64,000 bases of DNA from Blattabacterium sp. (Cryptocercus punctulatus) str. Cpu (GTDB lineage: Bacteria > Bacteroidota > Bacteroidia > Flavobacteriales > Blattabacteriaceae), in contig NC_016621.1 in NCBI RefSeq assembly GCF_000236405.1, forward strand, positions 124,001 to 188,000, read 5' to 3'. The notes under the pieces are model-generated. The model worked only from the letters and a program-made list of their open reading frames with translations, ran no database searches and was not told the origin of the DNA. Position numbers and translations under genes: made by a program. Positions 1 through 8,721 of the stretch are shown here, in pieces; the stretch's first letter is position 1, and each line of letters opens with the position of its first letter.

Positions 1-652
1 TTGAATATTTTCCTCTATAAAAATCTTTTTTAAAAAGAGTCATTCTTTTTCTATTTTTTGGATCTCTTCCTATAAATCCAGTTATAGTCCCTTCTTCATT
101 TTTTAAATCTCCCCATACTAAAGCTATATATTTTCTTTTAATAGTTTTAGAAATAAATTGTTGAAATAAAAATTTTTGTGCATATTCATTTTTAGCTAAA
201 ACAAGTAACCCTGAAGTATCTTTATCAATTCTGTGAACTAAACCTAACCTATATAATAATTTATTATTATTTTTTAGATGATATTTAATTCCATGAATTA
301 AAGTCCCATTTTCATTTCCAATTCCTGGATGTACTACCATACCTGGCTTTTTATTAACTACAATAATATCCTCATCTTCATGAATAATATCAAGAGGTAT
401 TTTTTCTGCAATAATATTTTTATATTCTAAATCTAAAATGGGTAGATAAGATATTTCTATTTCTAGAAAATCAAAAGGTTTTATTTGGTAATTTTTTTTT
501 ACAAAACGTTTATTTACCAAAATTTTTCCTAAATTTGCAGCCTTTTGGATTTGATTTCTACTAATATTTGGGATTGATTTCATTAAAAATTTATCAATTC
601 GAATAGATTTTTGATTTTTTTTTAATAAAAAACTAAATTTTTTGATGTGCAT
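1..652 (-). CDS. rluD: RluA/RluD-family 23S rRNA pseudouridine synthase, partial (3' end outside window)
   Basis: The ATG is at 652 and the frame is open to the window edge, so about 217 N-terminal residues are visible and the C-terminus is missing. The N-terminal part looks like an S4-type RNA-binding segment (IRIDKFLMKSIPNISRNQIQ). It is followed by a catalytic core with the RluA-family signature HRIDKDTSGLLVLAKN, whose Asp is the family nucleophile. Such enzymes isomerise uridines in 23S rRNA helix 69 or related sites. The exact target (RluD, RluC or RluA type) cannot be fixed from this fragment. In Bacteroidota this gene commonly sits beside the PASTA-protein and ddl genes, as here, 8 bp downstream of the PASTA gene on the same strand. 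Family certain, paralogue likely. Confidence 0.9.
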   Translation of the reverse strand, partial: MHIKKFSFLLKKNQKSIRIDKFLMKSIPNISRNQIQKAANLGKILVNKRFVKKNYQIKPFDFLEIEISYLPILDLEYKNIIAEKIPLDIIHEDEDIIVVNKKPGMVVHPGIGNENGTLIHGIKYHLKNNNKLLYRLGLVHRIDKDTSGLLVLAKNEYAQKFLFQQFISKTIKRKYIALVWGDLKNEEGTITGFIGRDPKNRKRMTLFKKDFYRGKYS

Positions 653-660
653 TTATTCTT

Positions 661-1554
661 TTATATTCCTATTTTTTTTTCTTTATATATATCTATTTTT
701 TGTATAAATTTTTCTTGAATTTTATCCTCTTTTTTATTTATATTTTTCGAAGGATTAAATTCATATGTTGGAATTAAACTATCGAATAATTCTTTTGAAT
801 TATTCGATTTTAACCAAATATATATCGGAGAATTTTTATCCTTTATTTTTCCAGGATCAGGTTCTTGATGGTAAACTTTTGCATTATTTATAGAATCATC
901 ATCCAATGACTGTTCATCATAAAAATGAATAATGTTAAATGATTGTTTTTTCAAAGTATCAGTAGCAGAAGATAAAGACATTCCAATAACATTTGGAACT
1001 ATAAAACAATTTTTTTCATATCCTTTTCCAACTATTAAAGTAATTTTATCTTTATTTGGTAAAATATATCCAGATGGAATGGATTTTCCTTTATAAAAAA
1101 CTTTTAGAACAATATCCTTAGATAGATTATTCATATATTTTATATTTTTTACTAGTAGATGATTAGCATGAATCAATTTAATTGCTATATGTTTATGCAT
1201 ATTTATTATATTTGGTAATATAGTAGATTGAAAATTTTTGGGATTAGCTTTGATATATATAGATCTTCCTTTTTTAACATAATCTCCAGCTTCTGGAAAG
1301 AAGGAAATAACTTGAAAAGGATTAAAATAGGGATCATAAAATGATGTATCTACATCGTATTTTAATCCTAATTTATTTAAAATAGATAAGGATTTATTTA
1401 AAGATAAATAATGAAGATCCGGAACTCTTACATAAGTACCATGTTTTGTATAAAAATCTACCCATTTTAATGAAAAATTAATTATTTTATATAAAATAAA
1501 TATGGATATTAATAAATTTAAAATTAAAATTAAACCGTATTTCAAATATATCAT
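661..1554 (-). CDS. PASTA-domain membrane protein
   Basis: About 297 residues. I place the start at the ATG at 1554. A longer frame opens at 1635 but would overlap the divergent ddl gene by 50 bp. From 1554 the protein begins with a short cytoplasmic end and one membrane segment (LILILNLLISIFILYKII), then an exported part. At least two and probably three PASTA repeats follow, marked by VPDL..., LPNI... and VPNVIGMSLSSATDTL with late SPIYIWL-type strands. PASTA modules bind peptidoglycan or muropeptides. Here there is no kinase domain, as in the Bacteroidota single-pass PASTA proteins next to ddl. The function is probably peptidoglycan-related, but the biochemical role is unknown. It is co-directional with rluD downstream. 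Confidence 0.85.
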   Translation of the reverse strand: MIYLKYGLILILNLLISIFILYKIINFSLKWVDFYTKHGTYVRVPDLHYLSLNKSLSILNKLGLKYDVDTSFYDPYFNPFQVISFFPEAGDYVKKGRSIYIKANPKNFQSTILPNIINMHKHIAIKLIHANHLLVKNIKYMNNLSKDIVLKVFYKGKSIPSGYILPNKDKITLIVGKGYEKNCFIVPNVIGMSLSSATDTLKKQSFNIIHFYDEQSLDDDSINNAKVYHQEPDPGKIKDKNSPIYIWLKSNNSKELFDSLIPTYEFNPSKNINKKEDKIQEKFIQKIDIYKEKKIGI

Positions 1555-1585
1555 AACTGAATAAATATAAAATAAATAAAGAATA

Positions 1586-2560
1586 ATGAAAAAGATTGCT
1601 ATTATTATGGGAGGGTATACCGAAGAATCTATCATTTCATTAAAAAGTGGAAAAATAGTTTACGAAAATTTAAATAGAGAAGAATTTGATCCTTATCAAA
1701 TTTATATATTCAAAGATAAATGGGTTTTAATAGGAGAAAAAAAGGAATATTCTATTAATAAACAAGATTTTACAATTCTTCTTAAAAGTAATCAAATTTT
1801 AAAATTTGATTGTGTATTTAATGCTATTCATGGAACTCCAGGAGAAGATGGAATTTTACCAGCTTATTTTCATTTATTGAAAATACCTTATACAGGATGT
1901 AATTTTCATCAGGCAAATGTTACTTTTAATAAAAAGTATTGTTTAACCTTATTAAAGGAATTTGGAATAAATACAGCAATTTCCTTTTTTTTGAATCAAA
2001 ATCAACCTTTTTGTGAAAAAAAAATAATAAAAAAAATTGGATTACCATGTTTTGTAAAGCCTAATAGATCCGGATCTAGTTTAGGTATATCAAAAGTATA
2101 TAAAAAAGAAGAACTATTTCCTGCTATAAAAAAGGCTTTTAAAAAAGATGACGAAATAATTATTGAATCTTTTTTAAAAGGAATTGAAATTTCAGTAGGA
2201 GTTATTTCGTTTAATCATGAAATTACAGTATTACCAATTACAGAAATAATTAGTAAAAATGATTTTTTCGATTTTGAATCAAAATATGACGAAGGATCTC
2301 AAGAAATTACACCAGCTCGATTACTTCCAAATATGGAAAATAAAATTCAAAAATTAGTAAAAAAAATATGTAAAATTTTAAATTTATCTGGAATATCTAG
2401 ATCGGAATTTATTCTTGTAAATGGAGAACCCTTTTTTCTAGAAATTAATACGGTGCCTGGGCTTTCTAAAAAAAGCATTTTTCCAAAACAATTAAATGTA
2501 GCTGGTATTTCTATCTCTAATTTATTGAAAAAATTAATAGATTTTTCTATTAAAAATTAA
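1586..2560 (+). CDS. ddl: D-alanine--D-alanine ligase
   Basis: 324 residues, full length for the ATP-grasp Ddl family. It joins two D-Ala with ATP to make the D-Ala-D-Ala end of the peptidoglycan precursor in the cytoplasm. Visible signatures are the N-terminal MGGYTEE loop, HGTPGEDG near residues 80-90, the ATP-grasp core KPNRSGSSLGI near 160, the EISVGV strand, and the C-terminal metal/substrate loop FLEINTVPGLS. The start is ATG, 31 bp from the divergent PASTA gene, so the two promoters must be nearly superimposed. With murA, glmM and lspA in this window it shows that cell-wall synthesis is retained. Confidence 0.96.
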   Translation: MKKIAIIMGGYTEESIISLKSGKIVYENLNREEFDPYQIYIFKDKWVLIGEKKEYSINKQDFTILLKSNQILKFDCVFNAIHGTPGEDGILPAYFHLLKIPYTGCNFHQANVTFNKKYCLTLLKEFGINTAISFFLNQNQPFCEKKIIKKIGLPCFVKPNRSGSSLGISKVYKKEELFPAIKKAFKKDDEIIIESFLKGIEISVGVISFNHEITVLPITEIISKNDFFDFESKYDEGSQEITPARLLPNMENKIQKLVKKICKILNLSGISRSEFILVNGEPFFLEINTVPGLSKKSIFPKQLNVAGISISNLLKKLIDFSIKN

Positions 2561-2566
2561 AAAAAA

Positions 2567-2693
2567 TTATAATTTACAATGGCATTTTTTTTTACAAAAA
2601 TTCCTTTTTTTTGAAAAAAAAATTCAAAAATTTTTTGATAAAAAAAAGAATAGAATAAGAAAAAAATAGACCAATCATAATATATTGCCACAT
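2567..2693 (-). pseudogene. FeoB-associated Cys-rich small membrane protein, frameshifted at a homopolymer
   Basis: Directly downstream of feoB. An ATG at 2693 opens a short frame with one hydrophobic segment (YIMIGLFFSYSILFF) and a lysine-rich tail that stops at 2592-2594. One nucleotide out of frame, the sequence continues to a stop at 2567-2569 and encodes CKKKCHCKL. A membrane helix, a basic linker and a C-terminal cysteine cluster are the plan of the FeoB-associated Cys-rich proteins that follow feoB in many Bacteroidota. The two frames join if one base is lost from the T8 tract at 2605-2612 (A8 in the mRNA) or the A9 tract at 2614-2622, giving about 41 residues. It may be a pseudogene or a gene rescued by transcriptional slippage. 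Confidence 0.6.
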
Positions 2694-2697
2694 TTTT

Positions 2698-4773
2698 TTA
2701 TTTTTTTAATATTTGATAAATGAAGAAAGAAGAAAAATAAGCTAATATTGTCATAAAAAATAATTGTATAATAGGCCATTTCCAAGATTTTGTTTCTTTT
2801 TTTACTGTATATAAGGTACTCATACATTGCATAGAAAATGCGTAAAAAAGTAGTAAAGAAAATCCTGTTGCTATATTGTAAACAGGTTTTTTTGTATTAT
2901 AAAATTGTTCTTTTTTCATTTTTTCTTTTAATAAAAAATTTTCTTTTTCTATATTATAGACTGATCCCATTGTACTAACAAAAACTTCTCTTGCTATAAG
3001 AGAAGAAATCAAACCAATTCCTATTTCCCAATTATATCCTAATGGCTGAATAAATGGTTCTATTTTTTTTCCTATTAAACCTAAATAAGAATTAGGAAGT
3101 TCTTTTTTTTTTATTATTTTTTCCAAAAAAATAGAATTTTTATTTGATAATTCTTTTGAAGGACCGAAAGATCCTAATCCCCATATTAATACATTTACTA
3201 ACAAAATCATTTTTCCTGTATTAAAAATAAAAGATTTTATATTTATCCATAATGGAATCCATATATTTATGAATATGGGATATTTATAAGTTGGCATTTC
3301 CATAATAAGATAATTTTTATAATCTTTTTTGAGAATAAAATAATGAATAATCATAGAAATAATTAAAGCAGAGAAAAAACCTAGAAGGTACATTGCCATG
3401 AGTACTAATCCTCTTAATTGGATTAAATACCATTTTTTATCCGGAATAATTAAAGAAATGATTAAGGTATAAATAGGTAATCTAGCTGAACATGTCATAA
3501 AAGGAGTTACTAAAATAGTGATTAATCGATCTCTAGAATTTTCTATATGTCTAGATGCCATTATTGCTGGAATAGAACAAGAAAAACTAGAAATAAGAGG
3601 AACTACACTTTTTCCATTTAATCCAAATGGGCGCATAATTCTATCCATTAAAAATATTACTCTACTCATATAACCACTTTCTTCCATAAGAATAATAAAA
3701 AATAATAAAATAAAAATTTGTGGGATAAAAGTAATAATAGTAATAATTCCAGGTAAAATACCTTGGATAAAAAAATGATTTAAAGGACCTGGATAAAATG
3801 TTACTAATTTTTTTTGAAAAAAATAAAAAAAAAATTCTATAAATTTTTTTAGGATTTTCTGATAAAAAAAAAAACACTTTGAAATATAATGAATAATAAA
3901 AAAAAAGAAAATTAAATAACCCCATAAAGGATGGCCCAATAAATATTTATCTATTTTTTTTTGAAAATTTAAATAATTTTTTTCTTTATCCGAAAGGAAT
4001 TCAGAAACTGTTTTAGAAAAAATGTAACTTATTTCCTTATATCTATATAGTATTTCTTTAATTTGTAATCTTTTAGAAATAATATTATGTTTTTTTTTAA
4101 TTTTATTTAAAATTTTATCTTTTTTTTTAAAAAAAATTCTATTATTAGCTAAATAATACCAAGCTTTATAAGAATTAATTGGATAATAACTTTTTACATT
4201 TTTAATAGCAGTGATATAATCCAATTTTGGATTAAAAAAAAAGTAATTATATTTTTTTGTATAATTTATTTTATTTATTTTATTTTTAACTTTTTCTAAT
4301 TCCTTATTCCTTTTCTTTGCATTTATTGATATAATTTCTGTTATAAGAAATTTTTTTAATTTTTTTATATTAATAAAAATTCCCTTATTTTTTGCTTCAT
4401 CAATCATATTTAATATGAATAAAACCGGAAAACCTAAATCTTGTATTTGTCTAAGTAAAAAAATACTTTTTTTTATATTAGAGGAATCCGCTACAACAAT
4501 AATTTTATCTGGATAATCATTCACGTTTTTTGTATCATTTAATAATCTACAAACTATTTCTTCATCATCAGATGATGGATATATGCTATAAGTTCCAGGA
4601 AGATCCATGATTTGATAATATATTTTTTTGTAAAAAAAATATCCTATTTTTTTATCAATTGTTACACCTAAGTAATTTCCTACTTTTTGATTAAGTCCAG
4701 TTAATTTATTAAATAAAGAAGTTTTTCCAACATTTGGATTTCCAATAAGAGCCAATTTAATTATTTTTTTCAT
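2698..4773 (-). CDS. feoB: Ferrous iron transport GTPase/permease FeoB
   Basis: 691 residues. The N-terminal G domain has the P-loop GNPNVGKTS near residues 11-19, the G3 motif DLPGTYS near 57 and the G4-like LNMIDE. A long polytopic membrane domain follows, with gate-type segments (FSCSIPAIMASR, TPFMTCSARLPIY) containing the conserved cysteines. FeoB imports Fe2+ across the inner membrane. It starts 4 bp after feoA on the same strand and is followed by the broken FeoB-associated gene. The region joining the G domain to the membrane domain is very lysine/phenylalanine rich, as expected from AT drift. All core motifs look intact. Confidence 0.95.
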   Translation of the reverse strand: MKKIIKLALIGNPNVGKTSLFNKLTGLNQKVGNYLGVTIDKKIGYFFYKKIYYQIMDLPGTYSIYPSSDDEEIVCRLLNDTKNVNDYPDKIIVVADSSNIKKSIFLLRQIQDLGFPVLFILNMIDEAKNKGIFINIKKLKKFLITEIISINAKKRNKELEKVKNKINKINYTKKYNYFFFNPKLDYITAIKNVKSYYPINSYKAWYYLANNRIFFKKKDKILNKIKKKHNIISKRLQIKEILYRYKEISYIFSKTVSEFLSDKEKNYLNFQKKIDKYLLGHPLWGYLIFFFFIIHYISKCFFFYQKILKKFIEFFFYFFQKKLVTFYPGPLNHFFIQGILPGIITIITFIPQIFILLFFIILMEESGYMSRVIFLMDRIMRPFGLNGKSVVPLISSFSCSIPAIMASRHIENSRDRLITILVTPFMTCSARLPIYTLIISLIIPDKKWYLIQLRGLVLMAMYLLGFFSALIISMIIHYFILKKDYKNYLIMEMPTYKYPIFINIWIPLWINIKSFIFNTGKMILLVNVLIWGLGSFGPSKELSNKNSIFLEKIIKKKELPNSYLGLIGKKIEPFIQPLGYNWEIGIGLISSLIAREVFVSTMGSVYNIEKENFLLKEKMKKEQFYNTKKPVYNIATGFSLLLFYAFSMQCMSTLYTVKKETKSWKWPIIQLFFMTILAYFSSFFIYQILKK

Positions 4774-4777
4774 TATT

Positions 4778-4999
4778 TTAAATAGGTTCTATTAGAATAT
4801 TTTCTGCCTCTTTTTTTCGTAAAATAACACAAGATTGATCATAACTAATACAAAGTGGATCATAAAAAATCGAAACAAAAAGTATTTCAAATTTAACACC
4901 AGGTAAAAGACCTAATTCTAATAATTTTATAGGAAAATCTTCATTTTTATATCCCTTAATAATTCCTTTTTCTCCTTTTTTAAGATTAGATAAGTTCAA
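4778..4999 (-). CDS. feoA: Ferrous iron transport protein FeoA
   Basis: 73 residues, an SH3-like small protein that assists FeoB. Recognisable features are the N-terminal LSNLKKGEKGIIKGY strand and the LLELGLLPGVKFEIL core typical of FeoA, ending in a short ILIEPI strand. It is the first gene of the feoA-feoB pair, with a 4-bp gap to feoB. A short palindrome lies upstream at 5033-5050 and could be an operator. Confidence 0.92.
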   Translation of the reverse strand: MNLSNLKKGEKGIIKGYKNEDFPIKLLELGLLPGVKFEILFVSIFYDPLCISYDQSCVILRKKEAENILIEPI

Positions 5000-5032
5000 A
5001 TTTATATGTATTTAAAAAAATTAAATAATTAA

Positions 5033-5050
5033 ATATACTTCTAAGTATAT
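5033..5050. promoter_or_regulatory. Short palindrome between feoA and rseP, possible operator
   Basis: Two perfect 8-base arms (ATATACTT / AAGTATAT) flank a 2-base centre, about 35 bp upstream of the feoA start and 69 bp upstream of rseP. The position suits a metal-dependent repressor site for feoAB. It does not match a classical Fur box, and palindromes of this size can arise by chance in such AT-rich DNA. Confidence 0.25.
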
Positions 5051-5118
5051 ATGTATGGTAAAAAAAGAAAATAAAGGTTTAAATTTATCTACTTTTTGAA
5101 ATAAATATGTTATAATTT

Positions 5119-6456
5119 ATGACTTCTATTATTGTTAGATCCATACAGTTATTGTTTAGTGTTTCTATATTGATAGTAATTCATGAATTAGGGCACTTTT
5201 TATTAGCTAAAGCATTTCAAGTACATGTAGAAAGATTTTTTTTATTTTTTGATCCTTGGTTTTCTATTTTCAAAAAAAAAATAGGAAAGACTATTTATGG
5301 AATAGGGTGGATACCTTTAGGAGGATATGTAAAAATATCTGGAATGATGACAGAAGAAAATAAAAGTTCTTCTAAAGAAAAAAAAAGTACAAAAGATTGG
5401 GAATTTCGTTCAAAATCTTCATTAAAACAATTATTAATTGTTTTAGGAGGAATTATTTCCAATGTATTGTTATCTATTATTATTTTTTCTTTTTTATTAT
5501 TTAAATATGGAGATATTTTACTTCCTACAAAAAATGTAAAATATGGAATTGAAGTAGATTCTTTAGGAGAAAAAATTGGATTACAAAACGGAGATAAAAT
5601 TTTATTTGTTAATGGAAAATTTATCCCTTATTTTAATGATATTCCTAAAGCAATTATTTTAGGTAATTCCATTACTATAGATCGTATGGGAAAAATTATA
5701 CATTTATCATTGAATTACGATAAAAAAAAATATTTTTTTGATAGAAAAGAATTTAATTTTTTTATTAAACCTCGTATTCCTCCTATTATAAATTACGTAA
5801 TGAAAAATTCAGTAGCATATAAATCTGGATTGAAAAATAATGATGAAATTTTAGCAATTAATTCGGAATTTATTTTATTTTCCGATCAATTAAAAGATAT
5901 TTTATTGAAATATAAAAATCAACCTATATTAGTTTCTATCAATAGAAATGGGAACCTTTTTCAAAAGGAAATTTTTTTAAATCAAAAAGGTATATTAGGA
6001 ATAAATTTGAAAAATTTTATAAATATGGATCAAATTTTTTCATTCGAAAAAAAAAATTATTCTATAATTGAAAGTTTACCTTATGGTGTAAAAAAATCAT
6101 GGGAAGTTTTAAAAAATCAAATATTTTTTTTAAAAAATGTTTTTCATATAGAGACTAGAGCTTACAAACATATAGGTAGTTTTTTTTCTATGGCTAAGGA
6201 ATTTCCTGATCAATGGAATTGGGAAATATTTTGGACATTAACAGCTACTTTATCTATATGGTTGGCCTTTTTGAATTTATTTCCTATTCCATCATTAGAT
6301 GGAGGTTATGTATTATTTATTATCATAGAAATGATAACCAAAAAAAAGATAAACGAAAAAATTTTTGAACGTTTTACGATTATTGGATTTTTAATTATTA
6401 GTTTAATTATGGTTATGGTCATTATTTGGGATATTTTTAAAGTATTTTTTTCTTGA
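5119..6456 (+). CDS. rseP: Site-2 protease RseP (RIP zinc metalloprotease)
   Basis: 445 residues. The zinc-binding HELGH is at residues 22-26 in the first membrane segment. The second metal/active-site segment, NLFPIPSLDGGYVLF, lies in the C-terminal membrane part. Two PDZ-like regions lie between, around residues 135-210 and 220-300. The enzyme cleaves membrane-spanning substrates within the bilayer: anti-sigma factors in model bacteria, and also signal-peptide remnants. Its substrate here is unknown. The 3' end overlaps the convergent cyclo-ligase relic by 54 bp. The start is ATG, with an approximate TACTTTTTG element about 20 bp upstream. Confidence 0.93.
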   Translation: MTSIIVRSIQLLFSVSILIVIHELGHFLLAKAFQVHVERFFLFFDPWFSIFKKKIGKTIYGIGWIPLGGYVKISGMMTEENKSSSKEKKSTKDWEFRSKSSLKQLLIVLGGIISNVLLSIIIFSFLLFKYGDILLPTKNVKYGIEVDSLGEKIGLQNGDKILFVNGKFIPYFNDIPKAIILGNSITIDRMGKIIHLSLNYDKKKYFFDRKEFNFFIKPRIPPIINYVMKNSVAYKSGLKNNDEILAINSEFILFSDQLKDILLKYKNQPILVSINRNGNLFQKEIFLNQKGILGINLKNFINMDQIFSFEKKNYSIIESLPYGVKKSWEVLKNQIFFLKNVFHIETRAYKHIGSFFSMAKEFPDQWNWEIFWTLTATLSIWLAFLNLFPIPSLDGGYVLFIIIEMITKKKINEKIFERFTIIGFLIISLIMVMVIIWDIFKVFFS

Positions 6457-7022
6457 ATTTTTAAAAAAAAAAGTATGATTCATAGTAATTCCTATATCTA
6501 TTATAAGATCATTTTTATGTATTGGTTTAATACAATTTATGGGATCAAATAAACTTAATCCAATTTTAAGAATATTTTTTTTACATAGTGTAAGAAATCT
6601 ATCATAAAATCCTTTTCCATAACCAATACGATATCCTTTTAAATCGAAAACTAATAATGGAATAAATATAACTTCAATAAAATAAGGTGGAATAATATTT
6701 TTATTTATAGGTTCCGGAATTCCATATTTATTTATTTTTATCAATGTTTTTCTATCAAAAAAACAATTATCTATAGATAATTTATGAAAATTTGAATAAG
6801 GAATTGTTATATATTTTTTTTTTTTAAAAGAAAATTAATAATAAAAAACGTATTTATTTCATTATTTTTATCTATTGGTAAAAAAATATGATAATATTTT
6901 TTATTCCAGATGAATAGTTTTTTTACTTTAAAAAATATGTCATAACTTTTTTTTAGTATTTCATTTTTTGAAAAAGATTTTCTGTAAAAAAGATATTTTT
7001 TTCGTAATTTATTTTTATTCAT
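6403..7022 (-). pseudogene. 5-formyltetrahydrofolate cyclo-ligase, split by a frameshift in an A12 tract
   Basis: Two reading frames together make one MTHFS-family protein of about 206 residues. The 5' part (ATG at 7022) gives the basic N-terminus MNKNKLRKKYLFYRK and runs to FLLKKKNI before a stop. The 3' part carries YGIPEP, FIPLLVFDLKGYRIGYGKGF and the substrate/ATP loop GYGKGFYDRFL. The break lies in a run of twelve T on the plus strand (6814-6825, A12 in the mRNA). Thirteen or ten A would join the frames with no stop in between. The enzyme converts 5-formyl-THF to methenyl-THF. Because the rest of the sequence is well preserved, slippage rescue is as plausible as true loss. A single genomic length change would also repair it. 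Confidence 0.85.
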
Positions 7023-7044
7023 TATTATAAATAGTAATTATTTA

Positions 7045-7839
7045 TTATTTTATGATATTTATAAATTTTTCTAATATTTTACTTATTTCTTTAGGTTTTT
7101 CTATAGGTCCCATATGACCTGTATTTATTTCCATGAAATGGCAATTATATCCTAATTTTGCTTCTTCACGTATTTTTTTTTCATGAATAATTAAATCATG
7201 TAAACCAATTATATACAATTTTGGAAATTTAGTTTTTTTTAATAAAAATGTTCTATCTTTTCGAATTGACATTCCTCGTAAAAAAGAAATTGCACTTTTA
7301 ACGGAAATAGATAAAGTAATTTTTTTTAAAAAATGAATTTCTTTTTGTAATAAATCTAATTTTTTAGGATTGAACAGTTTTTGTATACTATAAGAGATAA
7401 ATAAAGGATAATTATTTATTGCAAATTGTATAGAACGAATCCTATTTTTCTTTTTTTCTTTTGTATCTGATTTTGCGGTAGAATTAATTAAACATAAACC
7501 TAAAAATATTTTTGAATATTTTTCTGCAAGTGCAAGAGCAATATATCCCCCCATAGAATGACCAACAAATATCGATTTTTCTATATTTTCTTTTTCTAAA
7601 ATAATTTTTACTATATCAGCTACCTCTTCCATAGTAAAAATAGTTTTTTCTTCATAGGAAGAACTTTTTCCATGACCAGGAAAGTCAATTAAAAGAATTT
7701 TATATTTTTCGGAAAACATATCATAAAAAAAATTCCAAATTTCTGAACTTTCCATAAATCCATGCAAAAAAACAATAGATTTTCCACTTCCTTTTATTTT
7801 ATAATAAATCTTTTTTTTATTATGAAAATATATAAACAT
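7045..7839 (-). CDS. Alpha/beta-fold hydrolase
   Basis: 264 residues with a complete alpha/beta hydrolase triad: Ser95 in the nucleophile elbow GHSMGG, Asp215 in GLHDLII and His242 in NTGHMGP. The oxyanion region FLHGFMESSEIW near residue 24 and DFPGHGKSS near 52 are typical of the family. The substrate cannot be told. Similar proteins are annotated as esterases or MenH-like hydrolases, and I see no menaquinone genes next to it to support the latter. It ends 23 bp upstream of the start of the broken cyclo-ligase, so they may share a transcript. Confidence 0.88.
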   Translation of the reverse strand: MFIYFHNKKKIYYKIKGSGKSIVFLHGFMESSEIWNFFYDMFSEKYKILLIDFPGHGKSSSYEEKTIFTMEEVADIVKIILEKENIEKSIFVGHSMGGYIALALAEKYSKIFLGLCLINSTAKSDTKEKKKNRIRSIQFAINNYPLFISYSIQKLFNPKKLDLLQKEIHFLKKITLSISVKSAISFLRGMSIRKDRTFLLKKTKFPKLYIIGLHDLIIHEKKIREEAKLGYNCHFMEINTGHMGPIEKPKEISKILEKFINIIK

Positions 7840-7923
7840 ATTTTTATATTGATAATAAATAATTGAAAAACAGAATTATAATATGAAATATTCAAATTTA
7901 ATTACATTTTTTATTATTAAAAA

Positions 7924-8703
7924 ATGAATTTAATAATGTTATTAACTATAAACATTGGAAATTCCAGTATTCGTTTTGGATTATTTAATAATAATTATAA
8001 TTTAAAATGTAATTGTTCATGGATTATTAATAGTAATCCCCACAGATCATTAGATGAATATATTTTATTGTTTAGGAATATATATCAACAATATGGAATT
8101 TTTTCAAAATTAATAAAAAATATTATTATTGGATCTGTAGTTCCCCCCCTTACGAATATTGTAGAACAATCTTTATATGAAATACATAAAATTAAACCAA
8201 TAATAGTAGATAGATATTCTTATTCTCCAATAAGACATTATTCTCATCAATTAGGAACAGATTTATACGCTAATGCTATAGCTGCATATACATTATATAA
8301 TAAAGAAAATATTTTAGTAATAGATTTTGGTACTGCATTAAGTTTTACCTGTATAGATAAATATGGAAATCTTAAAGGAGTTATTATTGCACCAGGAGTT
8401 AATAGCTCCTTATCCGCATTGATTGGTAATACTGCTCAACTTTCACAAATAGAATTAAAAAAACCTCCCAATATATTAGGAGAATATACTGAAACATGTA
8501 TACAAAGTGGAATTATTTATGGATATTTAAGTATGGTAGAAGGTCTTATTAATCGTATTAATCAAGAATTAAAAAAAAATTGTTTTGTAATTGCTACTGG
8601 AGGACTTTCGCATATATATACTCCTTTAACTAAAGAGATTCATTTTAAAGATAAATTACATACAATAAAAGGATTAAAAATTCTATTTCATTTGAATAAA
8701 TAG
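7924..8703 (+). CDS. coaX: Type III pantothenate kinase
   Basis: 259 residues of the ASKHA-fold CoaX family, which phosphorylates pantothenate in the first step of coenzyme A synthesis. Visible are the N-terminal phosphate loop TINIGNSSIRFGL, the dimer/substrate element HQLGTDLYANAIAAY, the DFGTALSFTCID core and the late ATGGLSHIY motif. The ATG at 7924 is the longest start. The internal ATG at 7936 (MLLTINIGNSS) matches the usual family N-terminus better and may be the true one. It is divergent from the hydrolase and convergent with the HIT gene, 18 bp apart. Confidence 0.93.
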   Translation: MNLIMLLTINIGNSSIRFGLFNNNYNLKCNCSWIINSNPHRSLDEYILLFRNIYQQYGIFSKLIKNIIIGSVVPPLTNIVEQSLYEIHKIKPIIVDRYSYSPIRHYSHQLGTDLYANAIAAYTLYNKENILVIDFGTALSFTCIDKYGNLKGVIIAPGVNSSLSALIGNTAQLSQIELKKPPNILGEYTETCIQSGIIYGYLSMVEGLINRINQELKKNCFVIATGGLSHIYTPLTKEIHFKDKLHTIKGLKILFHLNK

Positions 8704-8721
8704 AATTAATAATTATTATTT

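Noticed and set aside
1555..1635. Longer start for the PASTA protein at 1635
   Set aside because: It would overlap ddl by 50 bp and add a second hydrophobic run; the ATG at 1554 gives a normal membrane anchor.
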